This document shows, piece by piece, positions 33,652-45,851 of a stretch of 64,000 bases of DNA. The notes beneath the pieces were generated by a model, which saw only the letters and a program-made list of their open reading frames with translations, was not told where the DNA came from and did not search any database. Location: the NCBI GenBank assembly GCA_950295325.1, contig OX485809.1:25482001-25546000 (forward strand). Direction: 5' to 3'. Each line of letters starts with the position of its first letter. Within the stretch, counting starts at the first letter, position 1. The translations under genes were made by a program, and so were the position numbers. The DNA is from Polytrichum commune (taxonomy: Eukaryota > Streptophyta > Polytrichopsida > Polytrichales > Polytrichaceae).

Positions 33652-34268
33652 AACTCCGGTCCCTTTTTAGCAAGGGGCCGGCGTGAATAAAGTGTCCGTT
33701 CGTAATGTCAATGACCCGATGCCCACTGGACAAGGGGAAATTGGGGCAATACTACTCTCCCATTTCGAGGATGGGCACTATAGTGACACACTATACTAGT
33801 TCCTAGCTAGCCACTTGTGCCTTGAAGATACCGGACATGGTATCCTCCCAAAGGGCTTTGAGGTACCCATACAACAAGGTCCAAGAACCCCCCACCATAG
33901 TTGGGTGGACTAAGGTGGTGAGCACCACGCCGGCATGGGGAATAAAACCCACAACCTCCTCATTGGGGGCCATGAGCCTTAACCACCAAGCCAAGGCCCG
34001 TGGTGCCTTAAACATACAACACTTGCCATTTGTATGCTCAATAATATCTTCTCCTCGCACACCGAAATACAAAACTATCATTCAAATATCCCAATGTTCT
34101 ATGCTAAATGTTATCATGATGTAAATAGTTATTCACTTCAAAAAAATTACTTATGCTAACAAATAGAATCACATTGGCAATTGCTAGGCGTGACACTTTG
34201 AAACCTCTAGGCATCTAGTTCAGGCCCTTTACGAATAGTGTACGTCACACTAAATACCATAAATGGTG
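33438..34268 (-). mobile_element. MITE family F, copy 2, carrying a SINE
   Basis: Aligns in reverse with 2840-3371. The right end is CCATAAATGGTG followed by TA. The alignment is continuous once 33617-34008 and one target duplication are removed. The far terminus near 33438 is incomplete. Confidence 0.8.
33617..34008 (-). mobile_element. tRNA-derived SINE with GATA/TATC tail
   Basis: On the minus strand a Pol III A box, TGGCTTGGTGGTTAAGG (33993-33977), is followed about 45 bases later by a B box, GGGTTTTATTCC (33950-33939), the normal tRNA-gene spacing. The body is about 350 bp, with a 3' tail of (CTAT)n at 33617-33652. A perfect 12-bp target-site duplication, TAAACATACAAC, flanks it (33605-33616 and 34009-34020). 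It has no coding capacity; LINE machinery would have moved it. A second copy lies at 38127-38462. The insertion lies inside the MITE at 33438-34268. Confidence 0.94.
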
Positions 34269-34464
34269 TAGTCGGATTTCAAAAGTCACCTTGCTCTCTT
34301 TTTACTGAATGCTTGAAGGACCCATACAAAAGCGCGTTGCCATTCTTGCTTGGAACCAAGGCATAAGCTCCACAAAATAGGGCAAGTTTCCGTGACGTTG
34401 CCTGCAAATTTATGGGAAAGCCGGGAATCAAGCTGCTCCCAGGTGGCAGACACTACAGTATTTA

Positions 34465-34817
34465 GGGCCGGTTCACATGGGGTCCCAAGTCCCACTCATG
34501 TTAGCAAGTCCCACCATGGAGGCAAAGTCCCAACTTTTGACCCTCAAAAAACTATCAAAATATGGTTAATTATCATTCAAGGCGGATTTTGATTATTTTA
34601 TGACAAAATTTTCACGGGACTTGTGTTGAGTGTTGGGTCTAGCTTTTTGCTCGACCCAACTCTGAACACGTCCCAAGCCTCATCTCCAAACAATGTTATC
34701 ATGTGGGCATTTATGTCATATTTGGGACATAGGACCCCCTGTGAAGTGGTAAGTCCCAACTTCCATGCTCTCAACGGCTAAGATTGTACAGATTGACCAC
34801 CCCGTGTGAATTGGACC
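34465..34817. mobile_element. Harbinger-like MITE M
   Basis: Left end GGGCCGGTTCACATGGGG and, reversed, right end GGTCCAATTCACACGGGG. Flanks are TTA and TTT, a degraded 3-bp duplication. Internal GTCCCAACTT motifs occur near both ends. Confidence 0.78.
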
Positions 34818-34837
34818 TTTTTTTATTAAATATTATG

Positions 34838-34867
34838 TATACACACACACACACACACACACACACA
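34838..34867. repeat. (CA)n microsatellite
   Basis: About 13 uninterrupted CA units just downstream of MITE M. Confidence 0.95.
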
Positions 34868-35109
34868 AGGCATGTGGGTGTTACTTGATTAGTTTTTCAT
34901 GTTCTCCAACTTTCATTGATTGGATTTTGTAGCAAAGTTTGTGTTGCATTACCAAATCTACGACGAACCATCGGCAAATTCGGATTGAAAATCAGACCTC
35001 CCTTGATTTGGTTATGATTATCGGAAGTACTTGTGTGTTAATTCTTTAACTAAATATCTAGGTCTCTCCAACTCTGCTAACCACTGAATCTAGCACATCT
35101 AATAGATTT

Positions 35110-35500
35110 TGAGCACATAAGGTCGAGGCATCCATAGTTGACCAGGTCCATTTGACTGCTCACTAGGGTCATGTAATGCTAACATGAATGAGATCTATAT
35201 TTTTTAGGCGAACGGGGCTAAAGTTTATGTAGTGGCGGCTTGTGATTGATTACCCTCGTAAGAGTTTTGACAATTGTTGTAGCCAATTTGAGCTAACCAA
35301 CTCTAAGAACTTAGATGAGCGGTTATGGGTCAACCTCCTAATCAACTATGTGTTACCCTAACCTTACCGCTTCAAAATTTATAGCAATTTCCACATTCGT
35401 GAAAAAAACTTCATTCCTTTGCGCATTCTCTTTAGAATTTGTTTCTCTTCGCAAGAAAAATAATTCCCTGCTATCACTTCTCCTAATCGGATGCAAAACC
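35110..35500. repeat. Dispersed repeat R, copy 1
   Basis: Aligns in reverse with 63290-63660; shared blocks include GGGTCATGTAATGCTRACATG and GAGTTTTGACAA. Its termini and nature are unknown. Confidence 0.75.
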
Positions 35501-35659
35501 CTCTTATTCTATGGGTTATAGATGCCTCAACCTTAGTCCAATCTCTTGTCAACCACATGCCTTATTGGGTGTCCCTACTTAGATCCGCGTAACCATACAC
35601 CAATCAAATATAGGTGTCCGATTGAGATATACAAATGCTACATGAGGTCCACGTACCTT

Positions 35660-35813
35660 CATAACATTATTCAGATCCATAAGAATGTTCTCTAAGACTG
35701 ACACTATTCTACAATAATCCTAGATATTCTCACATTCAGACTGAATGTGGGGAATATTCTATGGAATACTGTCAGTCCCACAGAACATTGTCATGGATCT
35801 GAATAATGTTATG
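35660..35813. mobile_element. Foldback MITE S, copy 1
   Basis: A near-complete palindrome of 154 bp: ATAACATTATTCAGATCCAT at 35661-35680 pairs with 35793-35812, and pairing continues inward past TGTTCTNTRRGACTGACA to a short centre at CATTCAGACTGAATG. A half copy lies at about 37538-37625. Confidence 0.85.
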
Positions 35814-38126
35814 TTTAAAAGAGCTTCAATGTAGAGAGAGAAAAAAATGAAAGAAAATAAAAGAACTTGTGTGGAGTGCATAGAAGTGAGCCTAGGATAA
35901 GTTATCTTTCATCTCTCGGAATAGCCTCCACGAAGGTGAAGCATGGTGTTGCCAATGTGGTGCCCAAAGAGTCGGGAGAAGCAAGCCAACCACTAAGTGT
36001 TCAACATTAGAAGGTTGACCCTCACGGCCTGGTGGGTTCCACTAACCGACCATTACAAATCCGTTTCACACAAGGCAAAGCCGCCGAGGAACCTTAGAGC
36101 ACGGGACTACACTCTTTCCTCCTTCTATCTAGTGTGGCCTTCGGTATTTCAAAGTTTCGTCACTAAATTAGGGTTTATGATTTCATGCGGTACACACTAT
36201 GGTTGAACACCACGTTATTGTTTTAAACTAGAGAGGTTTGTGTTGTTTGCAAGGTTTAGATTCTCAAGCACACACTTGACCACAAAAAAATAATTCCTAA
36301 AACGCACTACCGATTTCAAGTGTGGCAATATCAAGGCACCACGACAGTCGTCTTGAGAGTTTTAGAGCGATTTTTGGCTTTGAGACTAGTGGTGACCAAG
36401 TGCAAAGAGTGGTGGTCAGACAATGGTGGTAGAAGCTCACGCAACGACGCATGTGGATGACAATTGTTTTAATGAGCCACTTTATTTCACAATTTTATTA
36501 TTATTATTATTATTATTAAGCCGGGCCACTCTGATATGATGGCACATTGTTTAAGTACCCGCATTGGGTAGAGGAAAGAGTGCAGTGCTTGTTAGTAGAA
36601 GTTGAGTTGGAACTTTCCTTAGTGTTGGTAGACTATGTGCTTCTCTTATAACCATGCTTTGTAAAACCCAACTCGGGTTTTCCATATGAGTTTAGGACTA
36701 TGAGCAAGTTGGTTGAATTGTCTCTCATTCACACATTATCTTTTTTCTCCTTCTCTTTCAGTAGACTAGAATAAGCATCTTATTTAGTTCGGCCCACATT
36801 ATTCATCATTGATCCACATTCATTGTGTTGAAATTGTTGGGTGGCAACCAGAGAAGGTGTCACATGGTGCTTAGTGCTACAAGACAATTCACAAAGACCA
36901 TTCTAATTAACTTGCCATTGCCCACATAATATTTAATGCCACAATAAATCTTTTTTTTTTATTGTACTGGGGTCTTGTATTGATTTGAGCATTTAGACTA
37001 TGCAAAATTGTAAATGTTGGAGAGCTACTCACTTCACTATTATAGTTGTCGGACCAAGTGATTTTCCTAACATGTGTAATCAAGATTGGGTATGAATCGT
37101 GTTGTCACCCATGATTGATGACATTGCCATGGGTTGACCACTGTGTCAAGTAATGGATACATGTAACCCTACCATTGGTTGTAGTAAGCATCCATCACCT
37201 CCCTCATCCTTATCAAGTCTTTGTATGTTGGGCACCTAGTAACTACAAATCATGACATATGCCATGGCTCCTTGCATCCATTACCTAGTTTAAATGCAAC
37301 CAATTGCTAAAGTAGCAAGATAACAACTCACTATCACAACCACCTTGATTCACAAACATTTCATTACGAACTTTAGTATGAGGCCTCCTAACTTCTATAA
37401 GTCATATCGCGCTTCATGGTGAATTTTCTACACATGGAACTAGATTGTACAATTTACCACATGTTTTCCTAGTAGGTACTAAATTGTTCTAATCTCCTTG
37501 TATGGCATCGTACTCTTCTGACAATCTACTCAAGTCACATAACATTATTCAAATCCATAACAATGTTATGTGGGATTGACAATACTCCATAGAATAATCC
37601 CGGATATTTCCCACATTTAGATTGAAGCGAAAAGTTGGCCTGAACATATCACCAATGTCTAGAGTCTAACATAACCACTCATTTAAATTGTTCATTCCTC
37701 CTTACTTTAGCACTCAAAAACCAAGACATGTATCATGGCACTATTGGTTACGGCTTGATCAAAATTCAATCCCAACATGATGAGAATTAGTCCTAGCTTA
37801 ATTGAAATTCCAATGGGTAGTTTGAAGTCACCTTATAGATTGCCAATGGGGTCCTAATCGGGAATAAACGCCTTTACTATACATTCTAGTGGAAACATAG
37901 ATTCCACGAGAATCTGGTGAGCGAGAGACCTAGTACATGAAAACCATCCCTTAGGAACCGTGAAACCTCATTCTAACCACCCACAAACAAAATTACTGAA
38001 ATCAATCCCAACCTGATTGAAATCATGCCACCCTATAGATTCCCGATGGGGCCCTAATCGGGACTTCTAGGTGGCTCTATCAAGGATACATGAATCAATC
38101 TCCAATTCTCAATTCCTTCAATATAT
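35814..38126. other. Intergenic sequence
   Basis: Contains a (TTA)n tract at about 36496-36519 and the half copy of MITE S at about 37538-37625. No gene recognised. Confidence 0.5.
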
Positions 38127-38462
38127 GTTAGGGCTCATGGCTCCCAATGAGGAGGTTGTGGGTTCTATTCCCCATGCCGACGTGTTGCTCACCACCTAGT
38201 CCACCCAACTATGGTGGGGGGTCCTTGGACCTTGTTGTATGGGTACCTCAAAGTCCTTTGGGGGGATTCCATGTCCGGTATCCTCAAGGCACTAGTGGCT
38301 AGCTAGGAACTAGTATAGTGTGTCACTATAGTGCCCACCCCGAGAGGGGTTAGTAGTCCTGCACCACTGGTATTATGCCCTGAGGGTTTAATGCCAAGGG
38401 TGGGTCGAACGGACATTCCAATCACGCTGATCACATGGTCAACGTTTCTTCTTCTTCTTCTT
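38127..38462 (+). mobile_element. tRNA-derived SINE, 5'-truncated second copy
   Basis: Matches the 33617-34008 SINE on the opposite strand, starting within the A box (GTTAGGGCTCATGG). It keeps the B box GGGTTCTATTCC at about 38160-38171 and the body blocks GGACCTTGTTGTATGGGTAC and GCTAGCTAGGAACTAGTATA. The 3' tail is (TTC)n instead of (CTAT)n. The target duplication was not resolved. The missing 5' half of the A box makes it a truncated copy. Confidence 0.87.
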
Positions 38463-38493
38463 GGGGCTTGGAACGCAGTGATCCTGCAAGGTA

Positions 38494-39511
38494 CACCCTA
38501 ACCTTGATAATGTCACACCCTCCGTTTCACCAAAAAGTGTGATATAAACAAGGTGTGACATACTTGATAATGTCACATTTTGTGCATAATGTGATATTAT
38601 CAAAAAAAATCAAAATATAATTACAATTTTTTTTTAAATTAACAAATACGAGACTTCAATGTTTTTGAATGTAAAATCTAATTCAAAATTGTGAATAACA
38701 ACAAGACCTTGCACAATATATGGTGGATCAACATAAATTCAAGCTTGTGGATCGGACCACTATTTCCAAGATTCTTCGTTCAAAAGAGAAGTGGATGAAC
38801 ATGGATACATGTGTGCGTGAAGGCAATGTACGACGCGCTCGAGTTGGAAAATGGCCTCAGCTTGAAAAAGCTTTGGTTTTATGGTTTGGACAGGTCAGAG
38901 CACGGAGGGGAGTAGTAACTGATGATGTCATTATGCAAAAGGCTAAGGAATTGAGGGATTCATTTGGCATATTTGATACCGAGTTCAAGCTTTCTCATGG
39001 GTGGTTGCAAAATTTCAAAACTCGACATGGAATAAAGTGTTATTATCTGCATGGAGAAAGTGGAGATGCAGATGGAGTTGGAGTTGCATTGGCCATGGCA
39101 AAGATCCGTGTGTTTGTGAACTTCCACCTTTGGCCTCAACTTACAGAAAACTGCGAGTATGTAGAATTGAGCATTTGGACTCCGAAACACATACCAAATT
39201 TGAAATTACACAAGGCATCCCACTATGCCGAAAGCATTGAATGAGAGCACATTCAATGACCCCCAATATGCTTTGCTTAAGCCCATCCTCACCCATGAAC
39301 AATAATATCGAACCCATGCCCACCCATACAATCCATCCATACTTGATATTATCACATTTACACTACGGATTTTGAAAAAAAATAGTGACATTATCAAGGG
39401 TGATAGGGATAATAACGAGGGAGTTTTACACTATGAAAATCGGTTTCAAACTTTTAGGTGACAATATCAAGGTGTTCTATTAACAAGGGTGACATTATCA
39501 AGGTTAGACTG
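38494..39511. mobile_element. Pogo-like element H, copy 2, with transposase fragment
   Basis: Ends CACCCTAACCTTGATAATGT and, reversed, CAGTCTAACCTTGATAATGT, flanked by TA. The terminal 150 bp on each side match the MITE at 21599-22203. It is longer because it keeps part of a transposase gene (38720-39250). The catalytic part is missing, so it is an internally deleted derivative. Confidence 0.92.
38720..39244 (+). pseudogene. Pogo/Tigger transposase N-terminal fragment (CENP-B-type HTH)
   Basis: The frame begins MVDQHKFKLVDRTTISKILRS, the helix-turn-helix that reads terminal DNA in pogo/Tigger transposases. It continues into the second (CENP-B-like) helix-turn-helix: KALVLWFGQVRARRG, KAKELRDSFG and GWLQNFKTRHGIK, about residues 45-125. 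After about residue 130 the similarity ends, and the frame runs out at residue 174 without any DDE catalytic core. Typical family members exceed 400 residues. The fragment might still bind the element ends; the shared TIRs with the MITE at 21599 indicate one family. Confidence 0.87.
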
Positions 39512-39513
39512 TA

Positions 39514-39975
39514 TGTTTTTAATGCAGTGCTTTACCCCATTCATGTCAACCTAGTGTTTACGTTTAATTTAAAGCCGGTGTTTGAAGCAACAGTGACTGT
39601 CTGTAAAATGTCTGTAGGATCATGCCTTGTAGGCTGGATGCTTTTATACTTGTCGGTAAGTCGTACTCTAGACGGCGAGGTGTTTCTTCATGAGGACAAA
39701 TGTACATCTTGCCTTCTTTAACTCAAGAATCTATTTGACGTCACTTTGGTCTGCTACTACTGTAGAACTCCGTGTTTTCTCTCCACTCACCGACTCCTTT
39801 AACTGGGAATATACTTACTGCAAGCCTCACCATTTCTCGGAAGGCCGACTTTGTGTGTATCGAATAAGAGTTGTCTGTATTTCTAAATTTGGTTGACATC
39901 GGATTGTTTTTAGAAACTTCCACTGTCAGCTCATCACAGAACCTTGCAACACAACAGCTCCTGTGCACACCTGTG
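39514..39975. other. Intergenic sequence
   Basis: No gene recognised; short frames overlap on both strands. Confidence 0.45.
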
Positions 39976-40168
39976 CACAGGGAGGTCACTCCATTGTAAA
40001 GTTAAACAACCACGTGGGGGGTCACTCCATACAAAAGATACTATCAATGGTTATGTATATGCTGAAAAAATATCATAAATTTTCAAATTATCTATGGCAT
40101 GTAATATAGGGGTAACAAACTTTATTCACACGTGGTGTTCAACTCGACAATGGAGTGACCTCCCTGTG
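39976..40168. mobile_element. MITE family J, copy 2
   Basis: Terminal repeats CACAGGGAGGTCACTCCATTG on both sides (reversed on the right) continue into GAACACCACGTG-like sequence. The interior matches the centre of 5475-5894 (GGCATGTAATATAGGGGTA). It is shorter than copy 1. Confidence 0.85.
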
Positions 40169-41515
40169 CTCATGTGACAGTAGTAGAAAGTGGTAGCTAA
40201 ACAACATACTTTGGCAATATATCTGTGGGGGGTCAAGTTTCAGCGTCTCAACATTTACAAGCATGTTGTGAGATATGGCTTACATGTATTGTTATTTGGA
40301 AAAGTTAGTGTAGTGTTAGTGTAGGGAGATAAGGGTTGGAGGCTTGGAATGACACCGTCGACGTGAGAATGGTGCATAAAATCCAAAAATCTAGGTTTTG
40401 GGAATATATCTAGATTTACTTAAATGCGTGTTGTTAGGACAAGGTTTCATTGAAATCAAAAGCTTTAGACCCCCTTTAAACCTATTAAAAGGTTCAGCAC
40501 TTGGTTGAACCCTTTATCGACCCAAGAGATCCATGGGCTCTCGCTCAAAAAGAGAATCCACCATGAAGCCACATCATGTCTTCGTCTAGGCTCCCCTACT
40601 CGGCATGGATATCCTCTAATATTTCAAGAATAGATAGGTGCAAGTCTCATTTAACTTTGTTTTTGATTTGAAGATGATTGATTCCCGAAGGTTTTTTTAT
40701 CGATTGTAGAAGGTCGCTAAGACTTGAAGGAGAAAGCAAATTCTCATGGTCAAGGTCAAAGATCAGTGTGGGCAACACCCTAAACCAAAATTGTCTCATA
40801 ATTGACATAGAAGTTCATTATGAAAGACACTCACCATCCAGTTAACAAACTTTGACCACTTCTAGAATAAACCTACGAACTTCAACTTTGTAAACTAAAA
40901 TCTTGATATATTTGTGTATAATATATATGACCATTGTCCATTTATATTGTTATTGAACTTCCTCATCCATCATGTTATCCAAATTTAGAAAATCAAACTA
41001 TTTGTCTTAACTTGGAAACTTCAACTTTGCGACTGCCAGGTTTTTAGAAAACTTGTTGAAATGGAAAGATATTTCTTCCTACATCTTCATAATGAATTTG
41101 ATTTCAGCATACAAAGAATCGATTACAAATAATATTGTTGCCAATGGGTTGGATTGCTCTCGACATTAAGGGTGATACGAAAGTTCCAAGCTCATGAAAA
41201 TTCACATGGGAGCAAGAAACGGTTCAGAAGATTTGGGTAGTGTGATCTTATTTGTTGTGCATTATTTTGGGTGGCTACTATCTATAGCTCTTGCAGGGTT
41301 CAATGTCTTTACAACATAGTTTGGAGCTGCTAGTTAATTGTTTAAAACAAGCATTAAGTTGGAGTTGCTTTCGCATTATGATCATTTTGAAGACTTGAAA
41401 CTCTAGGATATCCTTTAGAAAAAAAAATGTTAAATTAAATTCTTGAGGCTTGACATGGTGATCCTTGTTGTTATTTCCATTAAGAAAAACCTTTAATTAG
41501 CTTTAAAAGTGATAG
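40169..41515. other. Intergenic sequence
   Basis: AT-rich; no gene, terminal repeat or tandem array recognised. Confidence 0.5.
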
Positions 41516-41519
41516 TACA

Positions 41520-42340
41520 CACCTTTTTAATCCTAAGGGGTGCATTGTACCAAACATGTACAATTACACGTGAGTTCACAAAAGGGGTTTTTATTTGAAC
41601 TTTGTTATACTACATATACACATGCTACATAAACTATATCTCGTAGTAATCGAATACATGTATGGAGGATCATACACAATATTTTAACTTGTATGGTGGT
41701 CATGCCACTATGTTAATCTTGGTTGTGTTTGTGAAGTAACATGGTATATGTGAAAACATTACATGGTACGTAAAAGTATCACATATGCCGCTTTCTGAAA
41801 TACAAGGAAGACCAACTTGAATTGGTCTTTGGAGGCAGTTGTTGCGAACTACACGAGTTTTTGCCAGCTAATTTTCTTTTTGTGAAGTTCAAGTGCACTC
41901 CACTAGACTAGAAATTGAGTCGGCCCTGAATGTGACATTTTCACGAATACTCTGTTAAGTGTATCATTCATCACACTTTAAGCTAAAATTGTAAAAAAAT
42001 GAAGTAGACCAAAAAACAACAGCTCCAAATAAGGTTTGATTTGTTGGGAGGCTTTAATGATGTGTAGAAAGTTTGCTAATTGTTGGGTCATTGGAGTATA
42101 AGGATTCAATTGACTTGATGGATTGTCCATCAAACATAGAGATTGGCTTTTGTTGATATTAAAAGGAACCAACACCAAGTGAGCATACAACCATACTAGT
42201 CACTTGAAGATATAATTAGAAACAATATTTGCATTAGCTATTTTGACATATACTGCAAACTTAGAGGATTATGAGTCAAATATGGGGCATGAAAAAGTCT
42301 TCGACAACTTTTTCGTGGGGGTGCAATGCACTAAAAACGT
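41520..42340. repeat. Dispersed repeat C/D, partial copy
   Basis: Aligns with 16570-17750 (GGTGCA start, TGTATGGAGGATC, GGATTGTCCATCAAACAT and CATACTGCAAACTTAGA-like blocks), with internal deletions. Confidence 0.7.
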
Positions 42341-42344
42341 ATGA

Positions 42345-43040
42345 CTATATTGTTCTCCCTCTTTAGTATGACATGTTTGGGAAACACAAAAAAAATCGTC
42401 TTCTCATTAATGTGACAAATGAAGTAAAGTTGTTGTATTATTGAGGGAATATGAAAACATAAGTAATATGAGCTTAAACACATATACAACGAGTTTAAGC
42501 TATATAGATGGTATGAGTTAATAACTTATAACTCCAAACAAAAACAAATATTCTCAAGAACTCTTGAAATAGGAGTCCAAAGATCTATGGTGTTGCCTAC
42601 CCAAGTTAGCGACTTCCATCTTATCTAAATTCCCTACTAACTTTTGAAAACTAATAATTTCATTAACACCCAAATATAAAGAATTCTCTAATAAGAAACT
42701 AGACAATAATGATGCATGACGTTTAGCATCAAGATACTGGTAATATTATATCACCCATGTACAAGGCAACATTCTAGGCAAGAGGCCACTTTAACCCTAA
42801 CCATGCCCATTTTCCCTATTAAGTTCCCGAGTTAGTTCCCAAGTGAAAATGGATGTAGTTTAGATGTAAGGATTTTTAGCATTAACGACCTCTTTAATAT
42901 GACAAAATGAAGATTCTAAATGTTGCATTATTGAGTGTGGTAGTTGTATAAAAGAGGGAGTTTTGAACTACAAAGTTTGGTCACGCAAAAATGTGTTGTA
43001 ATATCGAGGGTGTCGTATAAATGAGTGTTGTATTAATGAG
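42345..43040. mobile_element. Possible diverged pogo-like element
   Basis: The right end, reversed, reads TTCAATCTAACCTCATTAATA, resembling the TCTAACCTTGATAATG termini of family H. The left end, TTCTCCCTCTTTAGTATGACA, is a weak match to it. It lies between two partial C/D copies. GTTGTATTATTGAGGG and GTTGCATTATTGAG motifs recur inside. Boundaries are approximate. Confidence 0.45.
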
Positions 43041-45240
43041 GTTAGATTGAACCTGAGTGCACAAAAATGGTTAATTTGAACTCTGCCATACTACATATAC
43101 ATATGCTGCACAAATTATAACTTGTAGTTATGTACCTATATGAAGGACCTTTAAACAATGTACAACGTATGTACTTGTATTGTAGTGACACTGTACTTTA
43201 TAAATGTGTAAACATTTGGTAATCTTTGGGTGGACTGACTTGATGGACCATCCATCAAACATGGAGATTGCTAGCTTATAATACTGGTATAAAAAAAGAA
43301 TCAATAACAAGTGGACATATGATCTTATTGATCATTTGATGGTAGACTTAGAAACAATAATTGCACTAACTTTTATGATATATATTGTAGACTAGATGCT
43401 TATGAGTAGCATCTTGGGAATGAAATAGTCTTTTATCACTTTATTGATGAATGCTAGGATTTTGCATTATACTTATGGTAGGGATTGATTGTTATTCAAA
43501 AGTATATTTGTATACTTATGTTTGTGATTATATAATATGAATGTTATTTTCTTTAAGTATACAGGTGCAAGCGTGGTAAAGTGGATAGCTCTTGATCCTT
43601 GCACAAGTTTAAGCGAAAGTGATTCCAAACAATATGCTAACTTTGAACTTTGTAAAAAGAAAGATCATTAACATTTTAAAAACACATTGATCTACAAAAC
43701 CAAGAAGTTTATGTTGATAAAAAACTCTCAAAAGAGTCTACATAGTTTAGAAGACAGTCCCAGTGGGTGTGCAAGTCCTGGGGGCTGGAATCTTCATTGG
43801 AAACCTAAATGACGCGCGTGGGTGACTATGAAATTACACCCATAATATACGAGAAGTTTATAGAGAAAACAAATGTAGTACACATACTCATGACATCCTA
43901 GGAAATGGACTCATGTATTTATACTAAAGGCTTTTCAATTCAATGTGATAATTGCCTTCACTACATACATAATTTTAATATCATAAATTAAATAAGCCTT
44001 CATTATACATGAAAATATTTCCTAATAGTATGAAAAAATCATTTCTTCTATAGCATGTAATTTAATAGTTGTATCAAACAAACAAAGACAAAAGCAAATT
44101 ACTTAGCCACAAACTGGACAACATAACTCAAGGAAGCTCATAAACGCTTCAAGAGCCTCTAGTTTGTAAAGACCTAGAACCCAAATGCAAGCCCTAACAA
44201 GAACATACATGGTAGTCATTGAGGACTTTGACCATATGACAATAATGGATGAAAATGTGAATTGGACGAAACTAGCATATCTATTGTCAAAATTTTCTCT
44301 AAATCTCAAGGCCTTTTTTTGTACATCTACCTTTTACTTCAAAACTTTAATAGCTTTTTTAGATGTCCGCACTAGAGAAAGTAATACCTCTCCTTATGTA
44401 TACTATGGATGATAATGCCTCATATTATATCCCTTACACTCATGTTCGTTCGTATGTGGTATGAAGGGTCCACCCTTGGGGTTGCAAGTGGTGATATTGA
44501 ACAAGTAATTATCGATTTTTTTAAAATGATAAAATTACATTTAGTTGATGATTTTCTTGAAAATAATTTGATGATGACCTCAAGTATATAATGGATTCAA
44601 AGAATATGGACAAAAAAATAAAGCTTAAAATAGTTACGGTTAGGAAATTTATGTCCAAAACCAGATCTAGCCATTTGGATTTGAGCTTTACTTTTAATGA
44701 TAAGATTTTGAAGATCCCATATTGGTATTTTGTATTGGAGTACTAAACACATTAATAGAGGTCACCTTGAAAAGATATTCAATTTCAATAACATTTTGCT
44801 ACTACTTTTAGGTGTTTGACCATAAATACTATGATTTTAAGATACTCGAGCATTTTTTTTGGTTTACTTTACCATGTTTGCACCCATACATATTTTCAAT
44901 TATATTTTTATCATTGAAAAATGTACATGTATGTTTTATTCTATACAAAAAGAATCATGTACATAGGGGGATTTTAAAGTATGTTTTGAACGCATGTGAT
45001 ATTTGGTTTTAATGAGAGGTCCACCCCCTAGGTGACTTTCTTGATGGAGTTTTGCATTGTACTTATGATAGGGGTTCACCTATTGTTAAAATTTGTAGAT
45101 TCACCAAAGGGGGCTCTAAAATCTAGAGGAAAATTTGACAAAAGATGTGCTATTTTCATTTAATTTACATTTTCATTATTGTTGTCATATGGTGATAGTT
45201 CCCAATGGATTTTATGTTTAAAAGAGGCCTATTTATTTCA
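43040..45240. repeat. Dispersed repeat C/D, split by element A copy 2
   Basis: 43040-43563 and 44886-45240 are the two sides of one repeat copy; the order matches 16600-17990. The join across the insertion is shown by the intact sequence near 17790-17850. Confidence 0.72.
43564..44885. mobile_element. TIR element A, copy 2
   Basis: Ends GGTGCAAGCGTGGTAAAGTG and, reversed, GGGTGCAAACATGGTAAAGT, flanked by a perfect 5-bp duplication ATACA (43559-43563 and 44886-44890). Outer parts match 1877-2472 and 45273-45851. A central 700 bp (about 43775-44480) is absent from the other copies and is probably a further insertion; it includes frames of 75 and 68 codons with no known domain. Confidence 0.87.
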
Positions 45241-45272
45241 TGATTTTTTATATTTGTGTATGTAGTGGAGGT

Positions 45273-45851
45273 GGGTGCAAGTATGGTAAGTGGACAACTC
45301 TTGATGCCTAATGTTAAGTGAAAGTGATTCAAAACTATACAATAAATTTGAATTTTATGAAGAAAAAGATTATAAACATTTAATTTACAAAGCCAAGTAA
45401 TTTATGATGATAGAAACAATTCCAAGAAAAGTTTACACATTTTAGAAGACGGTGCAATTGGTGTGCAAATAGGTGATATTGAACAAACAACTGTCTATAA
45501 TTTGGTTAACATACGATAAAATTACATCAAATTGATGGTTTTGTCATGATGCCCTCAAGTGGATAATGAATACAAGGAATATAAAAAAATTCCAACTTCA
45601 AAATAATTTAAGGTCGTGAAATCTACATCCAAAACCAAATCCAACCATTTGCTTTTGAGCATCACTTTTAATGATAGTTTTGAAGATCTCAATTTGACAT
45701 TCTACATTTGAGTATTTAGCACAACTATAAAGGTCATCATGAAAAAAATCCAATTTAAATAACACTTTGCTACTACTTTTAGGCCTTTAACATAAAAGGA
45801 AAAAGGAAAAAGGTTTTAGTTTACTAGAGCACTATTTTGGTCCACTTTACC
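45273..45851. mobile_element. TIR element A, copy 3, right end truncated
   Basis: Left end GGGTGCAAGTATGGTAAGTGG. The interior matches copy 1 closely. The right end keeps TGGTCCACTTTACC and then switches abruptly into LINE-derived sequence at about 45851. Confidence 0.83.

Noticed and set aside
33977-33993. A true tRNA gene at the A/B boxes
   Set aside because: The flanking sequence cannot form a tRNA acceptor stem, the unit continues for 350 bp, and it has a target duplication and a second copy, so it is a SINE.
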